Positions 9,801-20,755 of a DNA stretch of 64,000 bases are shown in pieces. The notes under the pieces were generated by a model. That model worked only from the letters and a program-made list of their open reading frames with translations, did not search any database and was not told where the DNA came from. Made by a program: the position numbers and the translations under genes. Source of the DNA: Fremontodendron californicum (taxonomy: Eukaryota; Streptophyta; Magnoliopsida; Malvales; Malvaceae); contig JAULJL010000017.1 in the NCBI GenBank assembly GCA_030761205.1, forward strand, positions 5,032,001 to 5,096,000, written 5' to 3'. Positions within the stretch are counted from its first letter, which is position 1; every line of letters begins with the position of its first letter.

Positions 9801-11010
9801 CTAACCTGAGAAATATGGTTGATCATCCAAAACAACAGGAGTTAATAAGGGTTCATTTGAGAAGAAAGCTTCAAAGTTTCCGACCACAAGTTTACGCAAA
9901 TCTTCAAAAGATTCCCTTGTATGAACAGCATTATGAGGAGACAAAACTACATTATCCAATGCAAAGAGCTCAACGGGAACATCAGGCTCATGCTCAAACA
10001 CATCCAAGCCAGCACCTCGGATCTCACCCTCAACTAAACACCGCACCAATTCCTTCTCATCAATGATGGGTCCACGTGCTATATTAATAATGACTCCATC
10101 CTTCCCCAACGCTGACAACACTTCCTTGTTAATCAGGTGGCGTGTTTCATCAGTTAATGCACAGCAAATTATAAGGGCATCGCAATTAGCCGCCAGTTCA
10201 ACAACATTGGGATAAAAAGCGTATGGTACTAAAGGTTTTTTGTTTCTTGAATTGTATGAAATAGAGCAGCCAAATACCTCCAGTCTTTTAGCAACCTCTG
10301 TTCCAATACTCCCTAATCCAACAATTCCCACTCGCTTACCTCCCAGCTGGAATTCGTCAAATACCAAATTATAAACAACACATAACAATCACATAGTACT
10401 TTACACTTATAATTTAATTTGGGATTATAAGGACAAGTTTTTTAAAGTTGTAAGTTTTTTTTTTTGTCAAAGTTTGCATTTTTTCCCCCTTTAAAAATAA
10501 AACAGAGAACTGGGGAAGAAAGGATAAGATTAGGACCTTAGAGCCAAGAGGATAGTCTCCTTGGGAAGACCAAAGCCTTTGCTTGACAAAGCGGTGAGCA
10601 GCCGAAACCTTCCTCAAAACGTCGATCAACAATCCCACCACGGAATCCGCACAATCAGCGGAGAAAATGGTTCCAGCGCCAGCCACTGCGACGCCACGGC
10701 GTCGGCACTCGGAGAGGTCTATGTGGTTAAGGCCCTGGCTAGTGGTAACGACCAAACGCAGGTGGGGCAAAAGGCAGATAGTATCAGCGGTGACAGGAGC
10801 GCCACCAGATGAGAGAACGGCTTGTACGGACTGAGCATGGGCGAGCAAGAACTGGGGAAGAGGGAGCTGAGATTCGTATGCTTTCAAGAATTGAAATTTG
10901 GGTGAGTTGAAGAAATGGTCTCCGAAGATGACGAAAGATGGTGGGGGTTTAAGGATCAGAACATAGGGCAAGTCGTTTTGGGAAGGGTGAGATCGGTTTT
11001 CAGGTGCCAT
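9801..11010 (-). CDS. HPR3-type hydroxypyruvate/glyoxylate reductase, copy C
   Basis: A paralogue of the gene at 1019-2639 with the same two-exon structure: 11010-10537 and 10346-9801, phase 0, donor AAG|GT, acceptor CAG|CTG, about 339 aa. It has the Rossmann motif GIVGLGSIG, catalytic Arg in NIARGP, Glu in FEHEP, and His in SPHN. Compared with copy A, the loop after the catalytic His reads NAVHT rather than RVVFT, and the C-terminus is longer (PVVLDDQPYFSG). The stop overlaps a strong donor-like CAG|GTTAGT, so a transcript might splice on to a small third exon near 9494 and end LQR instead of G. It looks functional. Function is inferred from the family: 2-oxoacid reduction with NAD(P)H, probably cytosolic as no transit peptide is seen. 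Confidence 0.9.
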
Positions 11011-12622
11011 TGCTTTGTTAGTGCTTTCGCTGGTGTGTGTTGGGCTTTAATGTAGTACGTAAGATTGGTAGGAAGAAGTGGTCGTGTTTACTGTGTAAGT
11101 CCTAATCTGTAGAATTAAAAAAAAAAAAAGGTTACTACTAATTAGTAATTACAGTCAAACCACTTACAAATCTTTATTAACTACAGCGTCAAGTCTTCAA
11201 TTTAAAGTCATTGTACCCATTTTACTTCTCGCCTTTTTTAGCAGATATATGACCACACGTTGAGTAAGCAGGCACTCTCCCACACCTTCAATCAATGCAT
11301 TTGTCGTTTTAGCATGACCGCCTGCCTGCTCGAGAGGAAATTTTATATGAAATTTTCAAATGATTAAATATCGAATGCAAAAAAATAATTAAAATATAAT
11401 ATAATATAAAAAATATATAAATACGATATAAATATGTTAAAATTTATATATAAATTATTAAAACGTTAAAATTTATATGAATATAAAATAACTTAAACAC
11501 AATTATAATACAAAATATATATATATAAATATAAGACAAATATACAAATTATTATATCTAATATGGTGGTTCTCCAAACGTCCATATCAATTGATATTAG
11601 AACTAGCCACCATATCTCTCGGTTGCAATCGTGCAGTGCGGGTGGTGACGTCGATATTACAGTAATCGTCCGAGACTAGAATAAATTAGTGCAAATCCAG
11701 CCCGAATAGGCTTAGGTGATGATGTCGGTATTACAATGTTCGATCAAGGCTAAATTAAGTTAACGCAAAATCAACCCGCATGAGTGTTGGGACTGTGGAG
11801 TGTGATGAATTATTATATGCCTAATTACAAAATATGAGACTTTGAATCTTATATTAAAAAATATGATATTTTCTTATGAGATTTATATGAACTTTAACTC
11901 TCTCATCTCAAAAATAACTTTTAAATTGTGATTTTCCAAAATTTCATTTCAATAAATATTTTTTAACATATAGTGTCAAAATATCTTTAACCAAGTTGTT
12001 TAAATTCCATTAGTAAATATCTTTGTTTTACTAAATTAAATGTTTCATAAAATATGATATTGGGATTTTATCTAAATTCATGTGAAATGCAGTTAATTGT
12101 TGATTTAATTATTGCATGGATCAAGGATATGTTTCTGCATTGTGATGCAATCATTTTTACTACTACCACAAAACTTTTTTTTTTTGGCTGAGACATTTAA
12201 GAAGAAAAAAAAAGTCAACTCTTTGTTTTTTCATTTTTCTTGGAGTAGGGTTGGGTTTGTGAGGTGTTAGAGTTTGGGCATCACTTTCTACTTGATTGGA
12301 TCACTTGCTTGATTAGCCCAACAAAGTCGAGCATAATCTTTTCAAGAAAAGACCAAAGTCCATAAACTGAAATTTTCTGTCAAAACAAACAAATCGAATT
12401 GTTCAAAGCTTGAAATCAAAAACCAAGGAAAAAGTCAACGACTCTAAGATGGCCTCAAAGAAGCCTAATCTCAAGGCGTCTAATCCAGATGTTTCGGGAA
12501 TTCTGTTATCTCAAATTTCCAACCTTGAGAATAGCAGCCTTTCGTATTGGTCATATGTCATGTAGAAGTATGGCACTTTTAACTATCTTCTCCTAATCTA
12601 CACCCCAAATCTCACCATAACC
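11011..12622. other. Intergenic DNA, AT-rich
   Basis: Divergent spacer between HPR copy C (-) and the carboxylesterase (+), so it should hold both promoters. It contains an AT-rich tract at about 11350-11560, a degenerate tandem pair at 11645-11786 (listed separately), and a T-run near 12176-12185. No coding frame is supported. Confidence 0.55.
11645..11786. repeat. Two degenerate ~71-bp tandem units
   Basis: Unit 1 (about 11645-11715) and unit 2 (about 11716-11786) share gtgatg/gtgacg, gtcg[ag]tattacaat/gt, a cgatc/cgtcc block, aaattaa/aaatta, and the core gcaaa(at)c-agcccg/aacccg. Divergence is considerable, so this is an old duplication or part of an unidentified repeat family. Confidence 0.5.
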
Positions 12623-13579
12623 ATGTCGAAATTCGACCCATACCTGCACCTCAGTATACGCCCCAACCCTGACGGTACAATCACTCGCCTCTTCAACTTC
12701 CCCAGCACCGAGCCCAACCCCGAGGTAATTCCAGGTCTCCCCACTGTTTCTAAAGATGTCACCGTCAACGACGAAACAAAGGTTTGGGCACGCATTTTCC
12801 GCCCCAATAAACTGCCCTCTAACGATAACACTGTGGTACGACTACCCATCCTGTTCTACTTCCACGGTGGCGGCTTTGCCTTATTCAGCGTTTCCGATCT
12901 CTCAACTCATCAACCTTGCTCTACCCTCGCCAGCGAAATACCTGCCATTGTCGTAGCAGTCGATCATCGCCTCGCCCCCGAGCACAGACTCCCAGCACAG
13001 TATGAAGATGCCGTTGACACGATCCTCTGGGTGAAGAAACAGGTTTTGGACCCAAAAGGAGAAACATGGGTAAGAGATTATGGAGATTTTACAAGATGTT
13101 ACCTTGGTGGGCGTGGCAGCGGTGGCAATATTGCGTTTCATGCTGCTTTAAGAGCTCTGAATTATGATATAAAGCCTTTGAATATTAATGGTATATTTTT
13201 GAACCAACCAATGTTTGGTGGGAAACAAAGAATGGCATCGGAGTTAAACTATGCGACGGATCAATTGATACCAATGCCTGTACTTGATCTATTGTGGGAG
13301 TTCGCATTGCCTAAGGGAACGGACCGTGACCATAGATATTGTAATCCATTGGAGGATGAAGCGTACAAGAGTAAGATCAGTTCGATAGGGAGGTGTTTGG
13401 TGATTGCATTCGATATGGATCCAATGTTTGATAGGGTGCAAGCATTCGTGGAAATGTTGGTGAAGCAAAGGGTTCAAGTTGATGCACGGTTCGATATTGT
13501 GGGTTTCCATAATATCGATCTCGTGGATACACAAAGATCTCAGGCCCTTTTGAATATTATTAAGGAATTTATCATTTGA
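12623..13579 (+). CDS. Carboxylesterase-like (CXE) alpha/beta hydrolase, altered nucleophile site
   Basis: An intronless 318-aa protein of the plant CXE/GID1-like HSL class, normally hydrolysing short acyl esters. The oxyanion motif HGGG is at 81-84. The nucleophile elbow, usually G-x-S-x-G-G-N, reads GRGSGGN at 163-169, placing Gly165 where Ser is expected and Ser166 one residue on. Candidate Asp266 (in FDMDP) and His296 (in GFH) remain. Length and architecture are normal for the family, and the start has no better in-frame alternative. The change suggests loss or alteration of esterase activity, or a binding role like GID1. It may be a feature of this paralogue group rather than a mutation in this copy. 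Its position next to the HPR array matches the CXE8/CXE9 neighbourhood of Arabidopsis. No signal peptide is seen. Confidence 0.92.
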   Translation: MSKFDPYLHLSIRPNPDGTITRLFNFPSTEPNPEVIPGLPTVSKDVTVNDETKVWARIFRPNKLPSNDNTVVRLPILFYFHGGGFALFSVSDLSTHQPCSTLASEIPAIVVAVDHRLAPEHRLPAQYEDAVDTILWVKKQVLDPKGETWVRDYGDFTRCYLGGRGSGGNIAFHAALRALNYDIKPLNINGIFLNQPMFGGKQRMASELNYATDQLIPMPVLDLLWEFALPKGTDRDHRYCNPLEDEAYKSKISSIGRCLVIAFDMDPMFDRVQAFVEMLVKQRVQVDARFDIVGFHNIDLVDTQRSQALLNIIKEFII

Positions 13580-14684
13580 AATTTACAAGTTGAAGTCATC
13601 TTGTAAGTCTCTTCATTGTGGATTGAAATTCAGGCAAAGTTTTTTATTTTATCCAGAGAGATGGAGCTGATAAGTTGATCTAACGTTTAGTTCTGGTTAA
13701 GATGTTTGAGAAAAACATGATAGTAGGAGCCTTATATATATTGGAAATTTGGAAGGTAAATCTTAGGTAGTCAGACTGTAATTTATTCACTTTTTTTTTT
13801 ATGGATCCACCCAATTCCAGCAAGATGGTTTTAGCCGCTGTTAAGAATCTTTCAAGAGTAGTTATGTTTGTCCACTCGTTGTAGCCGACTTCATTTTCTT
13901 TTTTAGTAAATTAAGGAAATATTTCCAAATAAATTTCCCTAATCAATATCATGTTTACTGGCTTTTGTTTATGATGATGCTAGGAAACCATTGAGAGAGT
14001 TGTATGTTCGGACATATTTAACTTGTCAAGTGGACAAGACCGAGAAGAAGAAACAAGCTGGTCTTCTTCAACCGCTTCCGATTCCGGAGCCCAAAAGCTG
14101 GATCACATTGAACCTTAAACATCATTTATCATTAATAATGATAATAAAAGTTAATCATCGACCAAAAACGACTTGGGACCAAAAAAAACAGTTTACTCCC
14201 AACAAAAAATAACAAAAATCAGTAGCAGCTGAATGTGACTGTGTAGTCATAATGCAAAATAAAAGACTTGGGACCAAAAGTTGTCCCCTGCTACTGAATT
14301 TCATGATCCTTGGAACAAAAATCAGCTACTTTCTCAAAGGTAGAAGACAAACGAAAAGGGTTATATACTCTGGGCCCTATAGTTAAATTCCAAAAGTCAG
14401 AAAAAAGAAAACTGCTTGCCTGAAACCTAAGTCATAGCTGTTGATAAGTATTCGTTAAAGGAGTATTTGTAGACTCAAGCAAATACCTAAAAAAGGGGAA
14501 AATTTTGAAAAACAAAACAAGCAAAGAGACGCATTTATGAGATAATGTAAGCAACTTTTTTTCTTCATTTTTGCAACTATTTCTACATAAGCCAGTAGTA
14601 ATAAGATAACCTACAAGTAACTAGGTACACACACTACAGTTAATCAAAGTGCTAGTATATAAAAAATAAAGAAAAATCCAACAC
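13580..14684. other. Intergenic DNA 3' of the carboxylesterase
   Basis: Probably includes the carboxylesterase 3' UTR. A 73-codon plus-strand frame at 13991-14212 has no recognisable domain. Nothing else is supported. Confidence 0.5.
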
Positions 14685-14803
14685 TCACCGAGCATTCTTC
14701 CGGGACTTAAACAGGAAACTCGATGGCGGCGAAGGGGAAAATTCGAAAGGCAAATGTGGTGGCTCAGCCTCACCAGAAAGCATCTTTACAATTGTTTTCT
14801 TCA
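14685..14803 (-). pseudogene. C-terminal exon fragment of a receptor-like kinase
   Basis: The minus strand reads KKTIVKMLSGEAEPPHLPFE, then FSPSPPSSFLFKSRKNAR and a stop at 14685-14687. KTIVKMLSGE is the typical last helix of a plant receptor-like kinase domain, and the Pro/Ser/Lys-rich tail fits the C-terminus. Only this terminal piece is seen, with no kinase catalytic motifs nearby, so it is a remnant. Its place between the CXE and CYP704 genes matches the position of the receptor-like kinase At2g45590 in Arabidopsis as I recall it, which supports the call. Confidence 0.5.
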
Positions 14804-15081
14804 AATTATAGAATATATGATTATTCATTGCTGTTTAAAAATTATCAATCAACAAGAGAAACAAAGTACTACTACGTAAAAGAATTGATGCCTTCCTAGG
14901 AGAAGAAAGGGCATCCGTTGGATAATAATCTCATTCCGTGAAAAATATTTCCCTAAACCTACACCAAACACATCGGAACAAGTCCTGGTCGCCCGACAGT
15001 ACGACAACCGTGCCAAATAACCAAACCAACTCCTTGAACTTGAAGATTAAAAAAATGCCACTCTTGTCCGAACCCTTCACT

Positions 15082-15877
15082 TTAGCATATCAACAAACTT
15101 GTAACTCCAAAGAGAAGTGAATATAGATATAGCATCGCTCCTGAGTCAGTGCCGCCGCCCACGGCTTTGTTATTCAACGACGGTGACCCACCGACAATCG
15201 TGATTGGCGGAGACTGAGCTGAGTCCCCAGGCGGCTCGACGTAGGGAGGAGGAGGAGGCTGGTTGAGGCTGGGGGGCAACCCGTTGCCGTGACTGACGAG
15301 GATCTCGAATGCCATGCCATGCTGGCATTGGACGCCATCGTCACCGTCGGAGAAATAGTAGTTTGTGCCCTCAATGGTCAACGGCACTGCGATGGTCAAC
15401 GATTGGTCGAAGTCTGTGCTGCCTCCGTTGTATTGGAAGGTATCGGTGTCTAAAGCGTCGTCCGTTGTACAGCTCCGATAAGTCGTCTCATTGTAGGTCT
15501 GGATCACCGTCTGATTTGTACTGCTCCTAAATACTATGTAAATTTTCAAGAAAAATAAAAAGATAAATGAGAAAAGATAAAAGTTAAAAGTTAAAAATGG
15601 CAAATGGCAAATGGATGCTACTACTATTTATTTTGAACCATAATTTCTTTCAAAAACAAATAAAATTAAAGCTTTGGATCTTACTGAGATAGTCACCAAG
15701 ATTGAAAGTTTGATTAGCAGCCCAAGACGAGTACTTAATGGCGGATGTATTAGTGTTAGAACGAAAGAACCAGCCAGCGTCACCACCAACGGTGTGGTTG
15801 GTGTACCCGGTTGCAACGGTAGCAGTGGCGATGAGGAGGCCGACCAGTATTAGATTGAGTTTGGTGTTCGAAGCCAT
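15082..15877 (-). CDS. Phytocyanin / early-nodulin-like protein, GPI-anchor type
   Basis: Two exons, 15877-15685 and 15533-15082, GT-AG, phase 1, 214 aa. Order: signal peptide (about 1-24, ending near ATVATG), plastocyanin-like domain from HTVGGDAGW, then a Pro-rich stretch (PPPPPYVEPP), and a hydrophobic tail (YLYSLLFGVTSLLIC) preceded by small residues suitable for a GPI site. The conserved Cys of the first loop (TTYRSC) and the later Cys (GVQCQ) are present. The usual copper-ligand histidines are not: NQTV stands where HDV is typical, and VQCQ where GHCQ is typical. This resembles early-nodulin-like members that do not bind copper and act at the cell surface. An upstream in-frame ATG (15922) would add 15 polar residues before the signal peptide, so 15877 is preferred. 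Confidence 0.87.
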
Positions 15878-16981
15878 GACTCCCGTTGAATATGAATGAG
15901 CGCGTCTGATCTGATTAATCATAGCTTGAGCCTTTAGGTGTGGGTTTTTGAAAAGGAAAAATAAATTTGGTAAACGATCGTGGGTGGAACTTGGAACTTG
16001 GGAGCCGTGTGAAGGAGGGTGGTGACGTGGTGTGTTTCCTTGCTATGCCATGTGGAGCGCGTGAGGTGGGACCTGAAAATGCTCCAGCTTTTTGTCAAAC
16101 TCTTATTTTCCGTCCTTCCTTTGTAAGTTCAATATTTTGTCTGGTTTTGTTTATTTGCTGAATTTGTTAGTGGTTTCTTTGGGAACCTTCAATTTGGGTT
16201 CAAGATTTAGATTTCAATTTCAATTTTAAATTCAAATTCAACTTTTTTTTGTTGAAAACCATCAAAATAGATTGGATTCTTGAATTTTAAAACGTCCATA
16301 TCAAGGATTTGAAATTACTTTTTAAATTAGAAATTTAATAAATTCATTTCTTTAATCCTTTCACGTTAAAAAAAATATATAATTCTTTCTTTTAATTCAA
16401 TTCTTCTTCCTCGCTCTGCCTCTCACGATAACAGAGCACTCAAACACCCCCCTCTCTCTCCTCTTTGCTCCGCCTTGCACCACCCTTTTGCTGCCGCCTT
16501 TTCTCTCTAATTCTTTCCTGCTTTTCATTTTCCTTTCTCCTGATCTCTTTTAAAGCTTCATGCCTTTCTTCCTTTGCTTCAAGATGTTCATAATGGAATG
16601 AATTTAGAAAAAAAAATTAAGAAACGTGTAAGTTTAATTCCAAATTAAAATATATATATAAATTAAATCCAAGCTTTAATATTGAGTAATTAAAATGTTC
16701 ATAGTGATTAGGAATAATTTTATTTTATTTAATTAAATATCAATCAATAAACATCGGATTATTCCTTTAAACAATCTAAGTTAAAATACTTAAATTATGC
16801 TATTAACTCAAAATAAGAATCGAAAATATATTATTTCATATAGATATATATTAATACAGGAAATTAAACATCATTATCGATCAATAAACAGATTCAAAAT
16901 TAAATAAATGAACAAGAATAAAAATTTATTCATTCAAATCACAAATTAATATTGGAATGAAATATTTTGGGAACTTCAATA
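15878..16981. other. Intergenic DNA upstream of the phytocyanin gene
   Basis: Probable promoter and 5' UTR of the minus-strand phytocyanin gene at the left, followed by CT-rich (16430-16560) and AT-rich DNA. The 64-codon frame at 15967-16161 is unsupported. Confidence 0.5.
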
Positions 16982-18938
16982 CTAGATGACCCAAATTTCA
17001 TCTTCAACATCATTAGAAAAGCGAAAGTAGCGAATAAGGGCAATTGATAGTATCTTCGTTTGCCGATATGCAAATTCCTTGCCTAAACAAATCCGGGGAC
17101 CCGCCTGGAAATAATTATCAAAATTAGCATCATTTGCTTTGCTACAAGTGATGTCCATCACTTCTTGTGCAACCTTTTCTTGTATCAAGGATTCTTGCAT
17201 AGCATGTAGAAGAACCAGCACAAAGTATTTGCAGTAGTCTCTTTACCTGCAAGCAAGAAATTCAGAATTATGTCTCTTAAATATCGAGCAATAATTGTTT
17301 TTGGATTCTTTTCACTCTCCGCTAAAAATCTTGAAAGTATATCTTCTTTGATATTCTTAAAGTCACCACAAAAAACAAAAAAAAAAAGTTTTAACGACAC
17401 AAAATAATAACTCGTGATGGATCTTGACATTTAATCTTGATGGAACCAATTAGTATTGTATTTTATATTAGATTTGTTCAATCATATATATATATATATT
17501 AAATTAAGAAATAAAAAAAATAAAACAAATTATCTTAAATTTAAAAATATCAATTTAAATATATTTTATATTAATACATATAAATACTAAAAAAGTTTGG
17601 GGGGGCCAAGGCCCCCTCAGGCTCCTATAAGGAGCCGCCCCTGCTCATGTACATTACAAAAACTAAATTTAGAAAATTTGGTCAGAAGAAAAAGACAGAG
17701 AACAGAAAGAAAAATATTTTAATCTAATGATTGAGCTATAGAATAGTACGTGTTATTATATAGCTCAACCATTAATTTAGATTTTTTTTTTTCTTTCCTA
17801 CCAAACGGAAGCAAAAGATGACTCACACGATCTGGGTTCATTGCCAGCAGTTTCTTCTTGGTGCTTATAATATTGTGGATAAAATTATCAACGACTTTGA
17901 TGTTCTTCTTCAGGGAAGCTTCAGAACCAATGTTAAGAGATCTTTTCAGCTTCCAAAGAGGATAAAAAAAAAAACCCTTTCATAACAGTCCGTGATTCTT
18001 AAAGGGAATCACATATTATTTTCCACCACTACTTTTGCTGAAAAATTATTTTTTATTAAAACATTACAATCGATTTTGCAAGTAAGAGATAAAAATAGGT
18101 GGCTGTTTTTGTGTCTGTCATTCTCATTAGGAATGACGGAAATGAAAATGACGAACCGTGATGTAAGTCCATAAAAAAACCGCAAGTTCACTGACTCATT
18201 GGCATCATCAAAAGCCTTAATAAAGGTTGTCCCCTCTTCATTACTTGACCAATCCATGCAATTTAAATATATTCCAAACCCAACTTTAAATATCAATTCC
18301 ATGGCGCATTTCATGAACATATCCTACAGAAAAAAAGCACTACATATATTTGAAAAAACACTTCAAAAGAAGTCAAACACACAAAATTTGGCCTTTTCTT
18401 TGTTAATATAAAAGAAAAAAAATAGAACCGGATTACTCACTTGGAAATCAATGACTTGAACCGACATCGCAAGCTTTGAAACTGCTGTAGCCAATTTTGC
18501 AGCATTCCTTCTGAACACAGAGCAACTAAAATCTCTAAGAACTCTTGTCGAGAACTCATAGCTCGCAAGCTTCCGCTGCTGCCGCCACTTGTCTCCATCC
18601 GCAGCAAAAATCCCTTTTCCCCAAAGATCTGAAACAATTTCTTTCAGATATTTACCCTTTGCATATTTGTCAAAACTTGTTTTCAATGTGTTCTATGTTT
18701 CGCGTATCGGTGGTTGATATTTCGCTGTGTGTTAAACCAATTAACCTAAATTTGGGCAGTTTTTTGGCAATTTGGGTTTGGTAGTCGTAGATATAGTTGA
18801 AAAGTATAAGAGCTGGTTGAAAACAGTGCCCTTCACTGGGGCGTAATTATGATTATTATTGATGAATTTGGCAGTCAAGTTTTTACAATGAGAATAAAGA
18901 GGATTAGAACAAGAAAGAGTAGTGGCAATGCTATCCAC
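16982..18938 (-). pseudogene. CYP704-type cytochrome P450 relic
   Basis: Pieces in order on the minus strand: KGTVFNQLLYF (about 18830); a shifted frame with NYIYDYQ and EISTTDTRNIEHI; exon LKTSFDKYAKG...WRQQRKL...FSCSVFRRNAAKL (18686-18440); exon MFMKCAMELIFKVGFGI... (18320-18170); exon PLWKLKRSLNIGSEA...LLAMNPD (about 17960-17827); I-helix exon KEDILSRFLAESEK...LLAGKETTANT (17370-17195); and heme loop FQAGPRICLGKEF. Defects: a frameshift before LKTSF; loss of one T at CKNP/LIQEK (about 17186); and a deletion joining the post-I-helix segment straight to the heme loop, which removes the ExxR helix. CYP704 enzymes hydroxylate fatty acids in the ER, but this copy cannot encode a working enzyme. 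Position matches CYP704A2 in the Arabidopsis block. Confidence 0.88.
17580..17643. repeat. Terminal fragment of a GC-rich transposon end (hAT/MITE-like)
   Basis: A GC-rich patch in AT-rich intron DNA (gggggggccaaggcccccc, then ggagccgcccctg) looks like the frequent plant terminal repeat that reads caggggcgga inward. I could not identify the other end or a clean target duplication. It lies within a CYP704-relic intron. Confidence 0.35.
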
Positions 18939-20755
18939 AAGACTATGATAGTTAGAAAATCCATATTTCTTTTTCGGACTATGATTACATATACAGGTAT
19001 TCCTTCCAAAAAGTCAATTCTTTAAATTACCAAATCCGCACGTTATCGAATTTCGTGTATGATTTTTCTGTAATATATAAAGATCTTAATACTTATGTTG
19101 TTTCGATTTTTTTTTTTTTTAAATATTCGTATCCGACATTTATATTCGATGCATATCTAGACATGGGTATAAATACGATCCCCAAGGATCTTCTAAATAT
19201 ATGAAAAAACTTAAAATAAATCAAATATACCCATATCGAATACATACCCATATCCAACATTCACATCCAAATCCGAATAACATACCCTAATATCACTTTC
19301 ACTTGTTTCAAATTTCAAATGATCCACTTATTATCATAATTTATTTTAAAATGAATTAACATTATGAGAAATCATGTGGTTTTTAAATTATATAAGGGGA
19401 TAATAATTTGATACATTTTTTTAAAATATATTAAAAAAATAAGAATTATGACAAAATTTTAATATCGCTTGTAAAATTTAAATAAACTCTTAATATTAAT
19501 GTAGGAAAGACTTTGTCATTGTGAATGCAAAGATTGTACCATAATAAAAAACGAAAAGGAGACTTATACTATTTACAACACGAATACCGAAAGGAATTTG
19601 TATTTAATGCATTGTTAGTGTATAGGTCTATACACTGACAGTGAATTTTACACTGACAGCTCATTAAAAAATTAACCATTAACTCTAACAAATAACCTGT
19701 AACTCTAACTCTAACTCTAACTCCTAATTCCTAACCACTAAGCCTAACCTGACAGGTAGAATCGTAGGACAATGTTATACCGAAAACAGATAAATATAGT
19801 AAATAAATGCAGCCACATGAGTCTCGGGCGCAATATTTAGGTGGAATTCAAACATGCTTAGTGGTGTTTGGTCTTTTAAAAAATATTTTTTGTTTTCATT
19901 TTTTAAATTTATTAAAAATCTGTTTGGTAAGTGAAAAAAAAAAATTCTTTAAAAAATGAAAAAGTGAAAAAATATTTAGTATTCTATTTTGTGTTATGGT
20001 CATAAAAGATTTTGTCCAATTATTTGAAGGCAAGTGGACATAATGAAACCATGCTGCTATAGGTAAATGCCTTTAGAATTTTTTTTTTTTTTTGATAATC
20101 AGAATGCCTTTAGATTTTTACTGAAAAGAAAACATCAGAAATAAAAAATAATGAACTGACCTTGTAATTGTATTTGAACAAGATACCGATAAGGGCCTGA
20201 GTTAAGCCTTCCTTAAGCCCGGTCAAGTCTAGACCGACCATCAGCACCTTTACGGCCACCCATGATCCTATTTAAAGTGGGCCGAGGAGTGTCCAAACTG
20301 GTTAAATAAACATTGGGCTAGTATACCTGGCTATATCTATTCTAAATCGATGTACACCGAAAGGCTTTTGGGTTTTAACTTTTAAGACCCATCTTTAAAT
20401 CAAGCGTGAAACGACGTTGCGTGTAGGCTAAAAGCCTAAAATGCCCATCGTCTTTCTCTCATTGCAGTCTATCCGAGGAATTACAATTTCCGGACAATCT
20501 TCAAAACAACGCAACTGAGTTTTTTGTTTTTTCTCTCTCTCTCTCTCGCTCTCGCGAATTGAATTCCGGAAAATTCCTTATTCAATTGAAAACAATTTGG
20601 CTGTTTTTCCAATTTAATCTCAGAGATGAATTTTATTCCTCGGAAAATTCACCTATTTTTTCATAAATGGTTAGCCAAATTACCCGTCATCTTTAAAATA
20701 TCTTAATGTATTTCTTCGAAGAGTGATCAATTTCTTTTTTTTTTGTGTGGTAGAT
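18939..20755. other. Intergenic DNA upstream of the AAA ATPase gene
   Basis: AT-rich, with no gene. It includes a MITE-like patch at about 19594-19660 (tgcattgttagtgtata and cactgacagtg), and a short (taactc)n run near 19690-19725, which is not the plant telomere unit. The last ~250 bp are promoter and 5' UTR of the AAA ATPase gene, with a CT run at 20531-20547. Confidence 0.5.
20531..20547 (+). repeat. CT microsatellite in probable 5' UTR
   Basis: A (tc)n run of about 17 bases lies 210 bp before the AAA ATPase start codon. CT-rich tracts are common in plant 5' UTRs and core promoters. Confidence 0.6.

Noticed and set aside
12598..12849. Antisense frame over the carboxylesterase start
   Set aside because: Shadow of the real gene in its low-stop region; no domain.
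19690..19730. Possible interstitial telomere repeat
   Set aside because: The unit is taactc, not the plant telomere unit tttaggg, and only about four copies are present.
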